Source of the DNA: SAR92 clade bacterium H921
GTDB lineage: Bacteria > Pseudomonadota > Gammaproteobacteria > Pseudomonadales > Porticoccaceae
Reading direction: 5' to 3'
NCBI GenBank assembly: GCA_025153755.1
Contig: JAOALD010000003.1
Location: 372,001 to 436,000, forward strand
DNA: 64,000 nucleotides
Positions 49,043-57,863 of the stretch are shown here, one piece after another. Every line of letters begins with the position of its first letter. The stretch's first letter is position 1. Under the pieces are notes generated by a model that made no database searches, was not told where the DNA came from, and worked only from the letters and a program-made list of their open reading frames with translations. Made by a program: the position numbers and the translations under genes.

Positions 49043-50431
49043 TTATTTGTTATCTGTTAACTGATGTTCAATCTCTCGAGCCACCAACCAAAGCCTGTCC
49101 TGCCCCCAAAGGGACAGCACCGATTCACCCTGTTTATTTAAAAGCCTAAAGCTCGGTACACCCCAGAGGCCCGATTCATACATCGCCAGGCGATTGCTCT
49201 CGAGCATGTCCTCCCAACCAGACTTTCCCACAATGGTCTTGGCCACTGACCAATCTAGCCCAGCGTTCTCAACCACCTGCTTTAGACCATGAGAATTGTT
49301 CGTACTGACACCATCGACGAATGCCGTCTTTAAAAAACTAGATATCAACTGGTTGCCCCGCCCCTGCGAACAGGCCCAAGGGTAAAGGGAATAACAACGC
49401 CGCACTGGCTCCCCAATCGGATCATAAAATTTACCAAAGGGTACACCTGCTCTGCGCGCCTCTCGCGCCGCATCAGCAAAGATATACAGACCTTTTTCCC
49501 TTGTCGCAGGCACACCGCGCATGACCATAGGCAGTACCGGGCGCACTACTAAGTTAATGCCTGTTGACTCAGCTAATTTAAGCGTCTGATCAAAGACCAC
49601 AGCAGTATATGGACTGCGCAATGACGGATATATCTCAAGTGTCAGACTACCGTTGTCTCGGAGATTGTCCACTTCGACCACAAAGCGCTTTGTCAACATT
49701 GGTTTTTCACGATCAAGGTCAGCGCCTAATTCGGCGAGACGCTCTTCAAGATAATGCAGACGGTCAACACCCCAGTACCATTCTTCACCGTAATAAAACA
49801 TGGCCCCTGAATAGTGTTTCAACTCAGTACGGCGTGCGTTGCCAGTAACGAGGCAGTCTCGACGTTGCTGAGCCGTCGCGCAGCCATTTTGCTCTGCTAA
49901 CGTATTAAGAGTTTCATTATCACCAGACCAGAGCGCGGAGCCAACGGTTGCCGCCAGAGCAATAAAATTTGCGCTCGATTGCTGCTCCAAAATAGTAAAG
50001 GCCAAAATCGATTCAGCCAATTCAATAGCGGCTCGACCAGGTAAGCCCTTGGCATCTGGTGGCTCCAGACCGTAATGAGGCGCAATACAACAGGCGTCGT
50101 TTTGAGATAGTTTTATTAGTAATTCAGGTTCAACAGAGTTGTCTCCTGAAGGCCCAGTCACTAAATGACAACGCAGTTCAATATCATAACGGGCGCTAAG
50201 CGCCATCAGTACTTGAGCCGCTAAATGGCTATAACCGTCCTCTACCTGATGAAAGTACTCAACCACATGCCGAGCGCCCGCGGAATGTCGGCGCTTTTCA
50301 ACCTTTTTGCGCCTCTTTGCCGATCGATGAGAACTAATTACTAAAGTCATAATTTTAGAGGATAACCAGCGATAGGCTGTGCTGGGATCCATGGTGGCGG
50401 CACCCCCCTGCTCTTTGAACTGCTTGACCAT
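49043..50431 (-). CDS. Tandem DsbA-like / 2-hydroxychromene-2-carboxylate isomerase-family protein
   Basis: A 462-residue protein with two thioredoxin-fold DsbA/kappa-GST-type modules. The first begins near VEYFHQVEDGYSHLAAQVL and is degenerate; the second begins near LEIYPSLRSPYTAVVFDQT and has the GVPFGKFYDP segment and the C-terminal GVPSFRL of the family. Neither has a CxxC pair, as in HCCA isomerases and kappa GSTs, which use glutathione. A two-module fusion is unusual. It heads the operon tandem protein/ABM/DUF4345/sulfatase/GST-like. Confidence 0.82.
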   Translation of the reverse strand: MVKQFKEQGGAATMDPSTAYRWLSSKIMTLVISSHRSAKRRKKVEKRRHSAGARHVVEYFHQVEDGYSHLAAQVLMALSARYDIELRCHLVTGPSGDNSVEPELLIKLSQNDACCIAPHYGLEPPDAKGLPGRAAIELAESILAFTILEQQSSANFIALAATVGSALWSGDNETLNTLAEQNGCATAQQRRDCLVTGNARRTELKHYSGAMFYYGEEWYWGVDRLHYLEERLAELGADLDREKPMLTKRFVVEVDNLRDNGSLTLEIYPSLRSPYTAVVFDQTLKLAESTGINLVVRPVLPMVMRGVPATREKGLYIFADAAREARRAGVPFGKFYDPIGEPVRRCYSLYPWACSQGRGNQLISSFLKTAFVDGVSTNNSHGLKQVVENAGLDWSVAKTIVGKSGWEDMLESNRLAMYESGLWGVPSFRLLNKQGESVLSLWGQDRLWLVAREIEHQLTDNK

Positions 50432-50785
50432 TGTCGCACCCTAGGTTGGTTTTTATTACTATAAGTTAGTGACAAACTATCAACTTATGCTTAGAAAATA
50501 AACTGGCATAGATACTGATATTTATTTTAATCGACTATAACGGTTATTTGCTATCATGATCAGACTTGGCCAATCGCTCCAGTGTCAACGCCCTTATCTA
50601 CAAAGACCAATAAGGGCTATTGAGTTAGTGACGGTGCTCAGTAAGTTTCTTGTGTACTAGTTGCCCTATATACTTTTCGTGGTTTTTTAGACTCTCTGAC
50701 GTTAGAGTTGCAGGAGGTATAAATCTGCTCGAGCACAATACCACCAAGATGACGATAAGTTTTTACTTCTAGTCCAGTCTGAAAC
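50432..50785. other. Promoter region of the sulfatase operon and 3' flank of the GST-like gene
   Basis: This 354-base gap has no gene that I can support. It contains a weak copy of the 17-bp operator motif at 50504-50520 near the sulfatase operon start. A stop-free minus-strand frame (50638-50817) has no usable start and no recognised family. Confidence 0.4.
50504..50520. promoter_or_regulatory. Weak proposed TetR-type operator (sulfatase operon)
   Basis: TGGCATA-GAT-ACTGATA has the left arm of the shared motif intact and the right arm degraded. It is 73 bases upstream of the tandem DsbA-like gene. Given alone it would not be convincing; it is listed because of the neighbours' sites. Confidence 0.3.
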
Positions 50786-51823
50786 TTAAAATATAATCTT
50801 CTCGCAACCGGTGCCCTCTAGCATGCCGTCCACTCGGCTACGATCATCAGCACTAAGCGCTTGGTACTCTCCGTTAATCCACTGCAAGCACTTGCCCTGA
50901 TAGTTAAAGGTTTGCTGAGTCCAGCGACTGCCATCAATCTCAGTCTCCCAGGATTTCTCGCCCGACTGCATCGCCGCAGCATTGGCAAGCAGCGCTGGTG
51001 CATAGACATGGCCGACCTCGTTAAGCAGGCCTTTGAGGGTGGCAGGCGCGGTTTCAGTAGTGGCCCAGTCTCTAGACTGAGGCTCCAGACCAGCTTGATC
51101 CTCTAACAAGTCTGTATAGGCCACGCTACGTGGCGAAAGGCTATGGGCAATCGCTCTAGATGTGGGATCAAAACCCACCAACTGTGTTAGTTGGCCGTAT
51201 ACCGCAAAGTCAGAGGTTCCAGGGCGGCCGCCCATAAGGTAAGGCTGTTGCGATAAATGCGCCTCCATCGCGCGCAGAAAACGTTTATAGCTGGCATCAA
51301 TAACAGGTGCCGTAACCTCATTGGATCCCACTACATGCAGTCGCCCCACCTGGCGTTGGGTAATATATGATTTAGCTTGATGTAATTGCTCGACAGGTAA
51401 ATTAATTTTTTGCAATAGCGGTAATAGTGTGCCGGCATTGTCAGCATCGGTCTCTTTGTGCCAGCGATAATGGAACATATACTTGGTACACCATTCATCA
51501 GCAAAGTCTTCCAGCAGATAATCGATAAATGCCATGGCCGGATCATTAGGAATCACTGAGCGCCCTTCATGTTCGGCCTCCAAGCGGCGAATAATCGGGG
51601 TAGAGTCGCAAACAGCCTGTTGCTGTCCTGCCGCATCGGGCAACACATAGGTTGGCAATAAAGTCACCTTGGGCTTGGGAACACCCATCTCGGTCAATAT
51701 CGCGGCAGGGTCACCCCAGGCAATACAATAGGCAATGCGGCGATATCTCATGAGCGCAATCATTTTTCTGGTGTAAGGAGATGCCGGTGCGCCGATTAGG
51801 GTAATAGCATTACTTTTCAGCAT
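50786..51823 (-). CDS. Glutathione S-transferase-like protein (large form)
   Basis: A 345-residue paralogue of the gene at 45374-46495. The N-terminal thioredoxin fold starts ITLIGAPASPYTRKMIALMRYR, the turn before the glutathione site is CDSTPIIRRLE, and the helical domain contains LMGGRPGTSDFAVYGQL, typical of GST C-terminal domains. The CxxC position is occupied by SPYT. The ATG at 51823 follows AAAGGA with 6-base spacing; the open frame extends 11 codons further. It is divergent from the metallo-beta-lactamase-fold gene with operator 2 between them. Confidence 0.83.
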   Translation of the reverse strand: MLKSNAITLIGAPASPYTRKMIALMRYRRIAYCIAWGDPAAILTEMGVPKPKVTLLPTYVLPDAAGQQQAVCDSTPIIRRLEAEHEGRSVIPNDPAMAFIDYLLEDFADEWCTKYMFHYRWHKETDADNAGTLLPLLQKINLPVEQLHQAKSYITQRQVGRLHVVGSNEVTAPVIDASYKRFLRAMEAHLSQQPYLMGGRPGTSDFAVYGQLTQLVGFDPTSRAIAHSLSPRSVAYTDLLEDQAGLEPQSRDWATTETAPATLKGLLNEVGHVYAPALLANAAAMQSGEKSWETEIDGSRWTQQTFNYQGKCLQWINGEYQALSADDRSRVDGMLEGTGCEKIIF

Positions 51824-51884
51824 AGGGTTTCCTTTAATAACGGCCATTTTTTGCACTAGCTCTTAACGGTCAGGCGAAATATAT

Positions 51885-51901
51885 TGACACAGCAACTGCC
51901 A
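51885..51901. promoter_or_regulatory. Proposed TetR-type operator 2 (between GST-like and MBL-fold genes)
   Basis: TGACACA-GCA-ACTGCCA, sharing the pattern TGRCAYA-N3-WMYGYCA, lies between two divergent starts (61 bases from one, 48 from the other). It overlaps a TTGACA hexamer on the plus strand, so it could control both directions. Confidence 0.55.
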
Positions 51902-51949
51902 ACATGTCACCATCTTTTTAAACATTTAACATATCAGACGAGGGTGACT

Positions 51950-53020
51950 ATGAAAAAAACTATTATTATTGGCATGATTGCCCTTGTAATAGCGATTGGT
52001 ATCTTTAGTAAGCGCAGTGAAATTGCTCTGCGCATTTTGCCTGCCGCAGTGGAAACCATGTTAGCCGGCAATAAAATTGAAGCGCTTGGAGACGGTCTTC
52101 ATATCGCCCTTTGTGGTGCTGGTGGTCCCATGCCAGCAGCCAATCGCTCAGGGCCCTGCGTTGCTGTTGTTGCAGCAGGTAAACTATTTTTGGTTGATGC
52201 AGGCGCAAATGGCGTACGTAACTTGGGCCGCATGGGCTATCAGGTGGGTAGTATTAGCGGCGTATTTTTGACTCACTTCCATTCTGACCATATTGATGGT
52301 CTTGGCGAGGTCGCTACTCTCCGCTGGGCGTCGGCAAGTCACAATGCTCCGTTAAATATTTACGGCCCCGAGGGTGTAAGTCAGGTAGTCGACGGCTTCA
52401 ATCAGGCCTATGGGCAAGACAAAATTTATCGCAATGATCATCATGGAGACACCGTTACACCACTGCGTGGCGCGGGTATGATTTCCGTGAGTAGCCCAAC
52501 ACCAATCGATGGAGAACTGATCAGCGTTTATCAACAGGATGGCTTAAAAGTGGAGATGTTAGCCGTAGATCATGTTCCAATCTCCCCTGCTGTGGCCTAT
52601 AGATTTAGCTATAAAGACCGCACTGCGTTGATCTCTGGTGACACCAACAAATCAACCAATATAGAAAAGTTTGCCCAAGATATTGACCTTTTGGTGCATG
52701 AGGCACTGAGCCCTAACATGCTCAAAGCTATGAATAAGGGCGCCACCGCCGCTGGTTTGCCCAATACAGCCCAAATATTTCACGATGTCCTTAATTACCA
52801 TGCCTCTCCCATCGAGGCCGCCGAAACCGCACGAGATGCCAATGTGGGCCATCTGCTCTACTACCATGTAGTGCCGCCACTAACCATGCCAGGCAGTGAG
52901 GCCATCTGGCTAGAGGGCGTCGAAGAACGATTTAGCAACTACACGCTGGGAGAGGATGGCACTAGCATATCACTGCCGGTCAACTCTACTGAAATCATTG
53001 TCAGTGGCAGTAGCCTATAA
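51950..53020 (+). CDS. Metallo-beta-lactamase-fold hydrolase, membrane-anchored or exported
   Basis: A 356-residue protein with an N-terminal hydrophobic segment (KTIIIGMIALVIAIGIF, residues 3-19). The zinc motif THFHSDHIDG (HxHxDH) is clear, SGDTNKSTN supplies the bridging Asp, and HVVPP the last His region. It resembles RNase Z/AtsA-type hydrolases; in this context a sulfatase, esterase or lactonase role is possible. The ATG at 51950 follows GAGGGTGACT; the frame is open 22 codons further upstream, but that part runs over operator 2. The TetR gene follows 56 bases downstream. Confidence 0.88.
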   Translation: MKKTIIIGMIALVIAIGIFSKRSEIALRILPAAVETMLAGNKIEALGDGLHIALCGAGGPMPAANRSGPCVAVVAAGKLFLVDAGANGVRNLGRMGYQVGSISGVFLTHFHSDHIDGLGEVATLRWASASHNAPLNIYGPEGVSQVVDGFNQAYGQDKIYRNDHHGDTVTPLRGAGMISVSSPTPIDGELISVYQQDGLKVEMLAVDHVPISPAVAYRFSYKDRTALISGDTNKSTNIEKFAQDIDLLVHEALSPNMLKAMNKGATAAGLPNTAQIFHDVLNYHASPIEAAETARDANVGHLLYYHVVPPLTMPGSEAIWLEGVEERFSNYTLGEDGTSISLPVNSTEIIVSGSSL

Positions 53021-53035
53021 AAAGCTGAGTAATTG

Positions 53036-53052
53036 TGACATAATGAACGCCA
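53036..53052. promoter_or_regulatory. Proposed TetR-type operator 3 (upstream of tetR)
   Basis: TGACATA-ATG-AACGCCA ends 24 bases before the start of the TetR gene. Its position suggests autoregulation. It is the clue that ties the shared motif to this regulator. Confidence 0.55.
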
Positions 53053-53076
53053 TATTACCCAGAGCAGTGGCACCCT

Positions 53077-53670
53077 ATGACCAATAACGCCAGCAGTCCC
53101 GCTAAAATTGATGGCAGACGTCTCCGCAGTGATCGCAGCCGCCAGTTGATTATTGAGTCAATGCTGCAATTGATCAAAGAAGGCAATCTAGTACCCACAG
53201 CTCAGCAAGTGGCCGACCATGCCAAAGTGGGTATCCGCTCCGTGTTCCGACACTTCGAAGATATGGAAGCTATTTTTGCTACCGCCGATGAGTTATGGCG
53301 TAAGAATTTTGAAGACTATCTGGTAATTATTGATCCTCAGTTAAGCGTGAGCCAACGGATTTCTGTCTCCGCTGAACATCTTGGCAATATGTTTGAGGCC
53401 CATTCTAATATTTTAAAATCCACTGCTACCCGGCGCTGGCGGTCGAACTTTTTGAAGCAGAAGTATGCCAGCTATCAGGAAAAAATACGTAATAACCTGA
53501 GGGCCAGGTTACCAGAGCTTGAAACTCTCTCTCCCAGTAAGCAGGAAGCGATTATTGGTATTTTATCTTTTGAGTACTGGGACCGCCTTCGCGAACATCA
53601 ATCTCTAAGTACGGCCGATAGTATAAAGTCCATTATCGAACTCCTGAGTTCCCTTCTTGGCTCTAAATAA
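53077..53670 (+). CDS. TetR family transcriptional regulator
   Basis: A 197-residue regulator. The helix-turn-helix (about residues 15-65) contains LIIESMLQLIKEGNLVPTAQQ and the recognition part VGIRSVFRHFEDMEAIF; the rest is the helical ligand-binding and dimer domain. It lies in the middle of the catabolic region, and a palindrome shared with at least four other promoters is just upstream. I infer it represses this regulon and is released by an acyl-CoA or other pathway intermediate. The ligand is unknown. Confidence 0.93.
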   Translation: MTNNASSPAKIDGRRLRSDRSRQLIIESMLQLIKEGNLVPTAQQVADHAKVGIRSVFRHFEDMEAIFATADELWRKNFEDYLVIIDPQLSVSQRISVSAEHLGNMFEAHSNILKSTATRRWRSNFLKQKYASYQEKIRNNLRARLPELETLSPSKQEAIIGILSFEYWDRLREHQSLSTADSIKSIIELLSSLLGSK

Positions 53671-53798
53671 AAAGTATTTTATTCCGAACTTGCGGGTCAT
53701 GGTTTTACATTTACAGAGAAAGCACCGCAGAGCTACTCTCTAGCTCAGTGAGGGTTAACGGCCCTGATGTAGTTATTATTAATGTTCGAGGTATCCCC

Positions 53799-54383
53799 AT
53801 GGCGCAAACCATTGAGTTTTATTTTGACTTTGGCAGCCCTACAGCCTATTTAGCCCATAAGCGCCTGCAACAGTTAAAGGTACAGTACGCCTGTTCTCTA
53901 GACTACAAACCAGTTCTTCTCGGCGGTCTGTTCAAAGCCTCAGGTAATACGTCTCCAGTTACAGTGCCCGCAAAAGGTAGGTACATGATGACTCAGGATC
54001 TGCCTCGCTTCGCTGCCCTTTATGAGGTGCCACTGACTGTAAATCCCCACTTCCCCATCAACACATTGAATTTAATGCGTGGTGCAGTTTCAACCCAAGG
54101 CCGTGAGGACTTCGATAGCTATGTTGAAACCGTCTTCAATGCGATCTGGGTCAATGGTGATAATATGGGTGATCCAGATGTAGTGGCCAACGTACTTAAA
54201 AACGCGGGTCTGGATGCAACTAAAATAATGGCCTCCACTCAGGAAGCAGAGGTCAAATCTAAATTAATCAGCAACACCGAAGCCGCCGTGGCCCGAGGAT
54301 GTTTTGGTGCGCCAACTATGTTTGTTGGCGATAATATGTTTTTTGGTCAAGACCGCATGCAGTTCATTGAAATGTTACTATAA
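53799..54383 (+). CDS. 2-hydroxychromene-2-carboxylate isomerase-family (DsbA-like) protein
   Basis: A 194-residue thioredoxin-fold protein: IEFYFDFGSPTAYLAHKRLQ, KPVLLGGLFKASGN, and FGAPTMFVGDNMFFGQDRM are the signatures of HCCA isomerase / kappa GST-type proteins that use glutathione. The active-site Ser is in FGSPTAY. The ATG at 53799 has GAGGT 7 bases upstream; the longer frame from 53748 is less likely. It is 40 bases before the PQQ dehydrogenase gene, so both may act on one compound. Confidence 0.9.
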   Translation: MAQTIEFYFDFGSPTAYLAHKRLQQLKVQYACSLDYKPVLLGGLFKASGNTSPVTVPAKGRYMMTQDLPRFAALYEVPLTVNPHFPINTLNLMRGAVSTQGREDFDSYVETVFNAIWVNGDNMGDPDVVANVLKNAGLDATKIMASTQEAEVKSKLISNTEAAVARGCFGAPTMFVGDNMFFGQDRMQFIEMLL

Positions 54384-54423
54384 TAAAAAAATCAGTCTTC
54401 TTTAAAGAGACCCGGAGAATCCT

Positions 54424-56631
54424 ATGCTTTCTCGCCTAACCCAAGTAGCAAGCGCGCTAACACTAATCAGCTGTTTTATGCAGGCTCAAGCCACTGTGGT
54501 CAACGAACAGTCAATTGCCGACCCAGACAAGGAGTGGCTAAGTTATGGGCGGGATTACAAAGAGCAGCGCTTCAGCCCCATTGCTAAAGTTAACCGAGAC
54601 AACGTCAACAAGCTTGATTTGGCTTGGTCGTTTAAATTTGATACTGCGCGAGGAATGGAAGCAACGCCCCTTGTGCATAATGGCGTCATCTATGTCAGCA
54701 CCGGCTGGAGCCATGTTCATGCTCTAGATGCCAGAACTGGCGAACAAATCTGGCATTACGATGCAAAAGTACCCAAGGACCACCTAATTAAAACCTGCTG
54801 TGGAGCTGTAAACCGTGGCGTAGCCATGTGGCAGGGTGATACTGAGACCGGTTTGCAAATATTTTTTGGCACACTCGATGGCCGCCTAGTAGCCCTAGAT
54901 GCTAAAACCGGCACAGCAAACTGGGTAGTACAGACTACTCCAGATAATAGCAACTACAGTGTTACCGGCGCACCGCGCATAGTCGATGGTAAAGTAATAA
55001 TTGGTAATGGTGGCGCCGAACTTGGCGTACGTGGTTACATCACCGCTTATGACACTGCCACCGGAGAGCAATTATGGCGTTTCTACACTGTGCCGGGCGA
55101 CCCCAGCAAGCCGCAGGAACACCCAGCGCTAGAGGCAGCTGTTAAAACATGGGGTGGCGATGAATGGCATAGGCTGGGTGGTGGCGGCGGTACCGTTTGG
55201 GATTCCTTAGTCTATGATCCGGAACTCGACCTACTTTATATAGGAACAGGCAATGGCTCTCCGTGGAATCGGGAACTGCGCAGTCCAGGTGGTGGAGATA
55301 ACCTCTATTTAAGTTCTATAGTGGCTCTGCGCCCAGATACCGGCGCCTATGTCTGGCACTATCAGGTAACCCCGAAAGACAACTGGGACTACACTGCCAC
55401 ACAGCAACTTACATTAGCTGAGATAGAAATCAATGGTGAGCAACGTAAGGTAATAATGCAGGCACCCAAAAATGGTTTCTTCTATGTTTTAGATCGAGAA
55501 ACAGGGGAATTATTGTCTGCCGAAAAATTTGCCAAAGCCACTTGGGCCAGTCACATCGATATGGCAACCGGCCGTCCCGTAGAAACTGAATATGCCGACT
55601 ACCAAAAGAATGGTGGCAGTTATATCTGGCCATCGCCCTATGGCGCCCACAACTGGCAGCCCATGTCGTTCAGCCCCAAGTCTGGCCTTATGTATATTCC
55701 AGTACAGAATATACCCCATTATTTCAGTGCTCAAAAATCTGTTGAGTACCGAGTAAACCGTTGGAATACTGGCGTAGATTTAAATGAGTCTAGAGACCCT
55801 CTAAGTTGGGTAGCAGGACAGGCCGCAGCCGATGCATTGATCAGCGGAGAACTACTTGCCTGGGATCCAGTTAATCAGCGGCCAGCATGGAAAGTACCAC
55901 ATGCAAGCCCGGCTAACGGCGGCATACTCAGTACTGCCGGGAACCTGGTATTCCAAGGTAAGGGTAACGGTACCTTCGCCGCCTATGACGCAGACAACGG
56001 TGATGCGCTATGGCAATATCAGTCGGACAGCGCCGTTCTTGCCGGCCCCATGACCTATGAGCTAGATGGCGAGCAATATGTAGCCGTTGCTCAGGGCAGT
56101 GGAGGTACAGTTATGCTGACCATCGGAGATAATCTCAAACGCAATAAAGTAAATCAGAACAAACTTCTTGTATTTAAACTCGGCGACTTTGGCCTTACCA
56201 GAAGCCTAGCCGATGAGAGCCTGGCTACCATCTTGCCTCTGAGTGAAGAATTGACTGCCACTCCAGAAGATATTAGAAAAGGTGAAGAGCTCTACGGCCA
56301 TAACTGCGGCACCTGCCACGGCATCAGCGCCAAAAGCAACTATATAGTACCGGACCTGCGCTACATGAGCGACCAGACCCATCGCGACTTTATCGGCATT
56401 GTGCTGGGTGGTTCTAAATCACACAAAGGTATGGTGGGTTTCTACGAGACTCACTCAGCCCAGGATGTCGAAAATATCCACTCCTACCTCAAGCATCAGC
56501 AGCAGCGACTACCCGAGATGGTAGAGATGACCTTTGCCCAGAAGATAGAGTATTGGTTTTCCTACGGCATAGCTAAGTTGGGAGAAAAGTTTCCCTGGAT
56601 ATTGAACGCTACAAGAGACATGATGTATTAA
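54424..56631 (+). CDS. Quinohaemoprotein (PQQ, haem c) alcohol dehydrogenase
   Basis: Exported periplasmic oxidoreductase of 735 aa. After a signal peptide (1-23, ending AQA) comes an eight-bladed PQQ propeller: VNRDNVNKLDLAWSFKF, vicinal Cys125-Cys126 (the disulfide over PQQ), GGGDNLYLSSI with probable catalytic Asp292, and W-docking repeats (LDARTGEQIW, YDADNGDALWQY). A C-terminal cytochrome c domain has CGTCH (628-632). This is the type II quinohaemoprotein layout, oxidising primary or secondary alcohols. No pqq biosynthesis genes are in this window. It is followed by a strong terminator. Confidence 0.95.
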   Translation: MLSRLTQVASALTLISCFMQAQATVVNEQSIADPDKEWLSYGRDYKEQRFSPIAKVNRDNVNKLDLAWSFKFDTARGMEATPLVHNGVIYVSTGWSHVHALDARTGEQIWHYDAKVPKDHLIKTCCGAVNRGVAMWQGDTETGLQIFFGTLDGRLVALDAKTGTANWVVQTTPDNSNYSVTGAPRIVDGKVIIGNGGAELGVRGYITAYDTATGEQLWRFYTVPGDPSKPQEHPALEAAVKTWGGDEWHRLGGGGGTVWDSLVYDPELDLLYIGTGNGSPWNRELRSPGGGDNLYLSSIVALRPDTGAYVWHYQVTPKDNWDYTATQQLTLAEIEINGEQRKVIMQAPKNGFFYVLDRETGELLSAEKFAKATWASHIDMATGRPVETEYADYQKNGGSYIWPSPYGAHNWQPMSFSPKSGLMYIPVQNIPHYFSAQKSVEYRVNRWNTGVDLNESRDPLSWVAGQAAADALISGELLAWDPVNQRPAWKVPHASPANGGILSTAGNLVFQGKGNGTFAAYDADNGDALWQYQSDSAVLAGPMTYELDGEQYVAVAQGSGGTVMLTIGDNLKRNKVNQNKLLVFKLGDFGLTRSLADESLATILPLSEELTATPEDIRKGEELYGHNCGTCHGISAKSNYIVPDLRYMSDQTHRDFIGIVLGGSKSHKGMVGFYETHSAQDVENIHSYLKHQQQRLPEMVEMTFAQKIEYWFSYGIAKLGEKFPWILNATRDMMY

Positions 56632-56642
56632 AAAGAGTGTAT

Positions 56643-56675
56643 AAAAAAAGGGATAATTTATTTATCCCTTTTTTT
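56643..56675 (+). terminator. Strong rho-independent terminator after the PQQ dehydrogenase
   Basis: AAAAAAAGGGATAA (56643-56656) pairs with TTATCCCTTTTTTT (56662-56675) around a 5-base loop. It would also work on the minus strand. Confidence 0.9.
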
Positions 56676-57015
56676 TAGCCTGCCGTGCTACAGGGGCACC
56701 TGTACTCGATACATTTAAGATTAGTCTATTTAGGAGCCGGATTGACTGTTACCAAACCACGCTTAGTAACATTAGTAAAACTTGTAAAAAAACTCACTAC
56801 CTAGGATTATTGGCTTCCTTCCTTTTCATATGTTGGACATTCAAGTGCAGTAGCACAAATACTCTATCAATCGACTTATTTGACCATCTTTAAAATTAAA
56901 ATGTGCGCATTGAAGCGGTCTTAATGCTCGCCATTCGCTACTAATCCCTTCGACTGCCCCCCTTCTTTAAAAAAAGAAAGTTTGGGTGCCCCTGAAAGAT
57001 TCGATCAAAAGAGTA
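56676..57015. other. Convergent intergenic gap with distant inverted repeats
   Basis: About 340 bases without a recognisable gene. CAGGGGCACC (56691-56700) recurs inverted as GGTGCCCCTG (56985-56994), about 285 bases apart; the first copy also sits in a TACAGG-GGCA-CCTGTA hairpin. An A/T-rich weak hairpin (CTTTC..., about 56961-56982) could end the minus-strand operon. No ORF or target duplication is visible. Confidence 0.3.
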
Positions 57016-57843
57016 TTAGCTACCGGTAAACTTCGCTGGCCTGCGCTCGGCAAAGGCCATGATTCCCTCACTTAAATCATTCGACTCTAGGCTGGTCATC
57101 ATTGTGTACATACCGTTCACCATTAAACTTTGCTCGTCAGTCAAATTCTCTGATTGACGCAGTATGAACTTGGTTCCGCGCACAGCCATAGGAGAATTGC
57201 TTGCTATTTCTTCTGCCAGTGCTAGGCCCGCAGCCATAGTGGCCTCGGCCGTTTCATACACGTCATTTACCAAGCCAATCTTTTCCGCCCGATCAGCTTT
57301 AATATCTTTACCGGTATAGGCCAGCTCAGCAACATGACCAGCATTAAGTATCTTGGGCAAACGCTGCAAGGTACCTACATCGGCTACGAGACCTAGGCGA
57401 GTTTCGCGAACACTAAAAACTGAGCAGGCACTGGCGACACGAATATCGCAGGCAGTAATCAAGTCTACACCCGCACCCAAACAAAAGCCCTGCACCACGC
57501 CAATAACCGGCAATTCACATTCGGCCAATGAACTTATGGCCTGCTGAAATTTTTGCGTGTTACTCAACTGCAGGATGTTGGCTTCAGCTTTGGAGCGCGC
57601 CTTGGTTTTCTTATGCTGGCTTAGGCCGTCCTCTGCTAGGTCAATGCCAGCACAGAAATGCTTACCTCGACCAGCTAAAACAATAGCACCAACATCTGGG
57701 TCTTCGCACAGCGCCTCCAAACCATGAGGTATGGATGACCAGAGCTCGGTAGACAGCGCATTGTATTTGGCCTCACGATCTAACCAGATAATGCCGACCC
57801 GACCTTGTTTTTCGATACTTAGTACATTGGATGAAAAGCTCAT
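57016..57843 (-). CDS. Enoyl-CoA hydratase/isomerase (crotonase) family protein
   Basis: Acyl-CoA enzyme of 275 aa. The oxyanion-hole segments GRGKHFCAGIDLAEDG and VVQGFCLGAGVDLITACDIRVAS are present, and RLGLVADVGTLQRLPK resembles delta3,5-delta2,4-dienoyl-CoA isomerase (ECH1-like) because of the Asp in GLVADVGT. Hydratase activity therefore is not assured. The ATG at 57843 is used; TTG at 57849 is possible. It is the last gene of the operon with ACAD, SDR, OYE and the unknown membrane protein. Confidence 0.9.
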   Translation of the reverse strand: MSFSSNVLSIEKQGRVGIIWLDREAKYNALSTELWSSIPHGLEALCEDPDVGAIVLAGRGKHFCAGIDLAEDGLSQHKKTKARSKAEANILQLSNTQKFQQAISSLAECELPVIGVVQGFCLGAGVDLITACDIRVASACSVFSVRETRLGLVADVGTLQRLPKILNAGHVAELAYTGKDIKADRAEKIGLVNDVYETAEATMAAGLALAEEIASNSPMAVRGTKFILRQSENLTDEQSLMVNGMYTMMTSLESNDLSEGIMAFAERRPAKFTGS

Positions 57844-57863
57844 TATCAATTCTCTATATTCGT

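Noticed and set aside
50638-50817. 60-codon stop-free minus-strand frame after the GST-like gene, considered as a frameshifted C-terminus
   Set aside because: The paralogue at 45374-46495 ends at a comparable point, so the gene is not obviously truncated, and the frame has no usable start.
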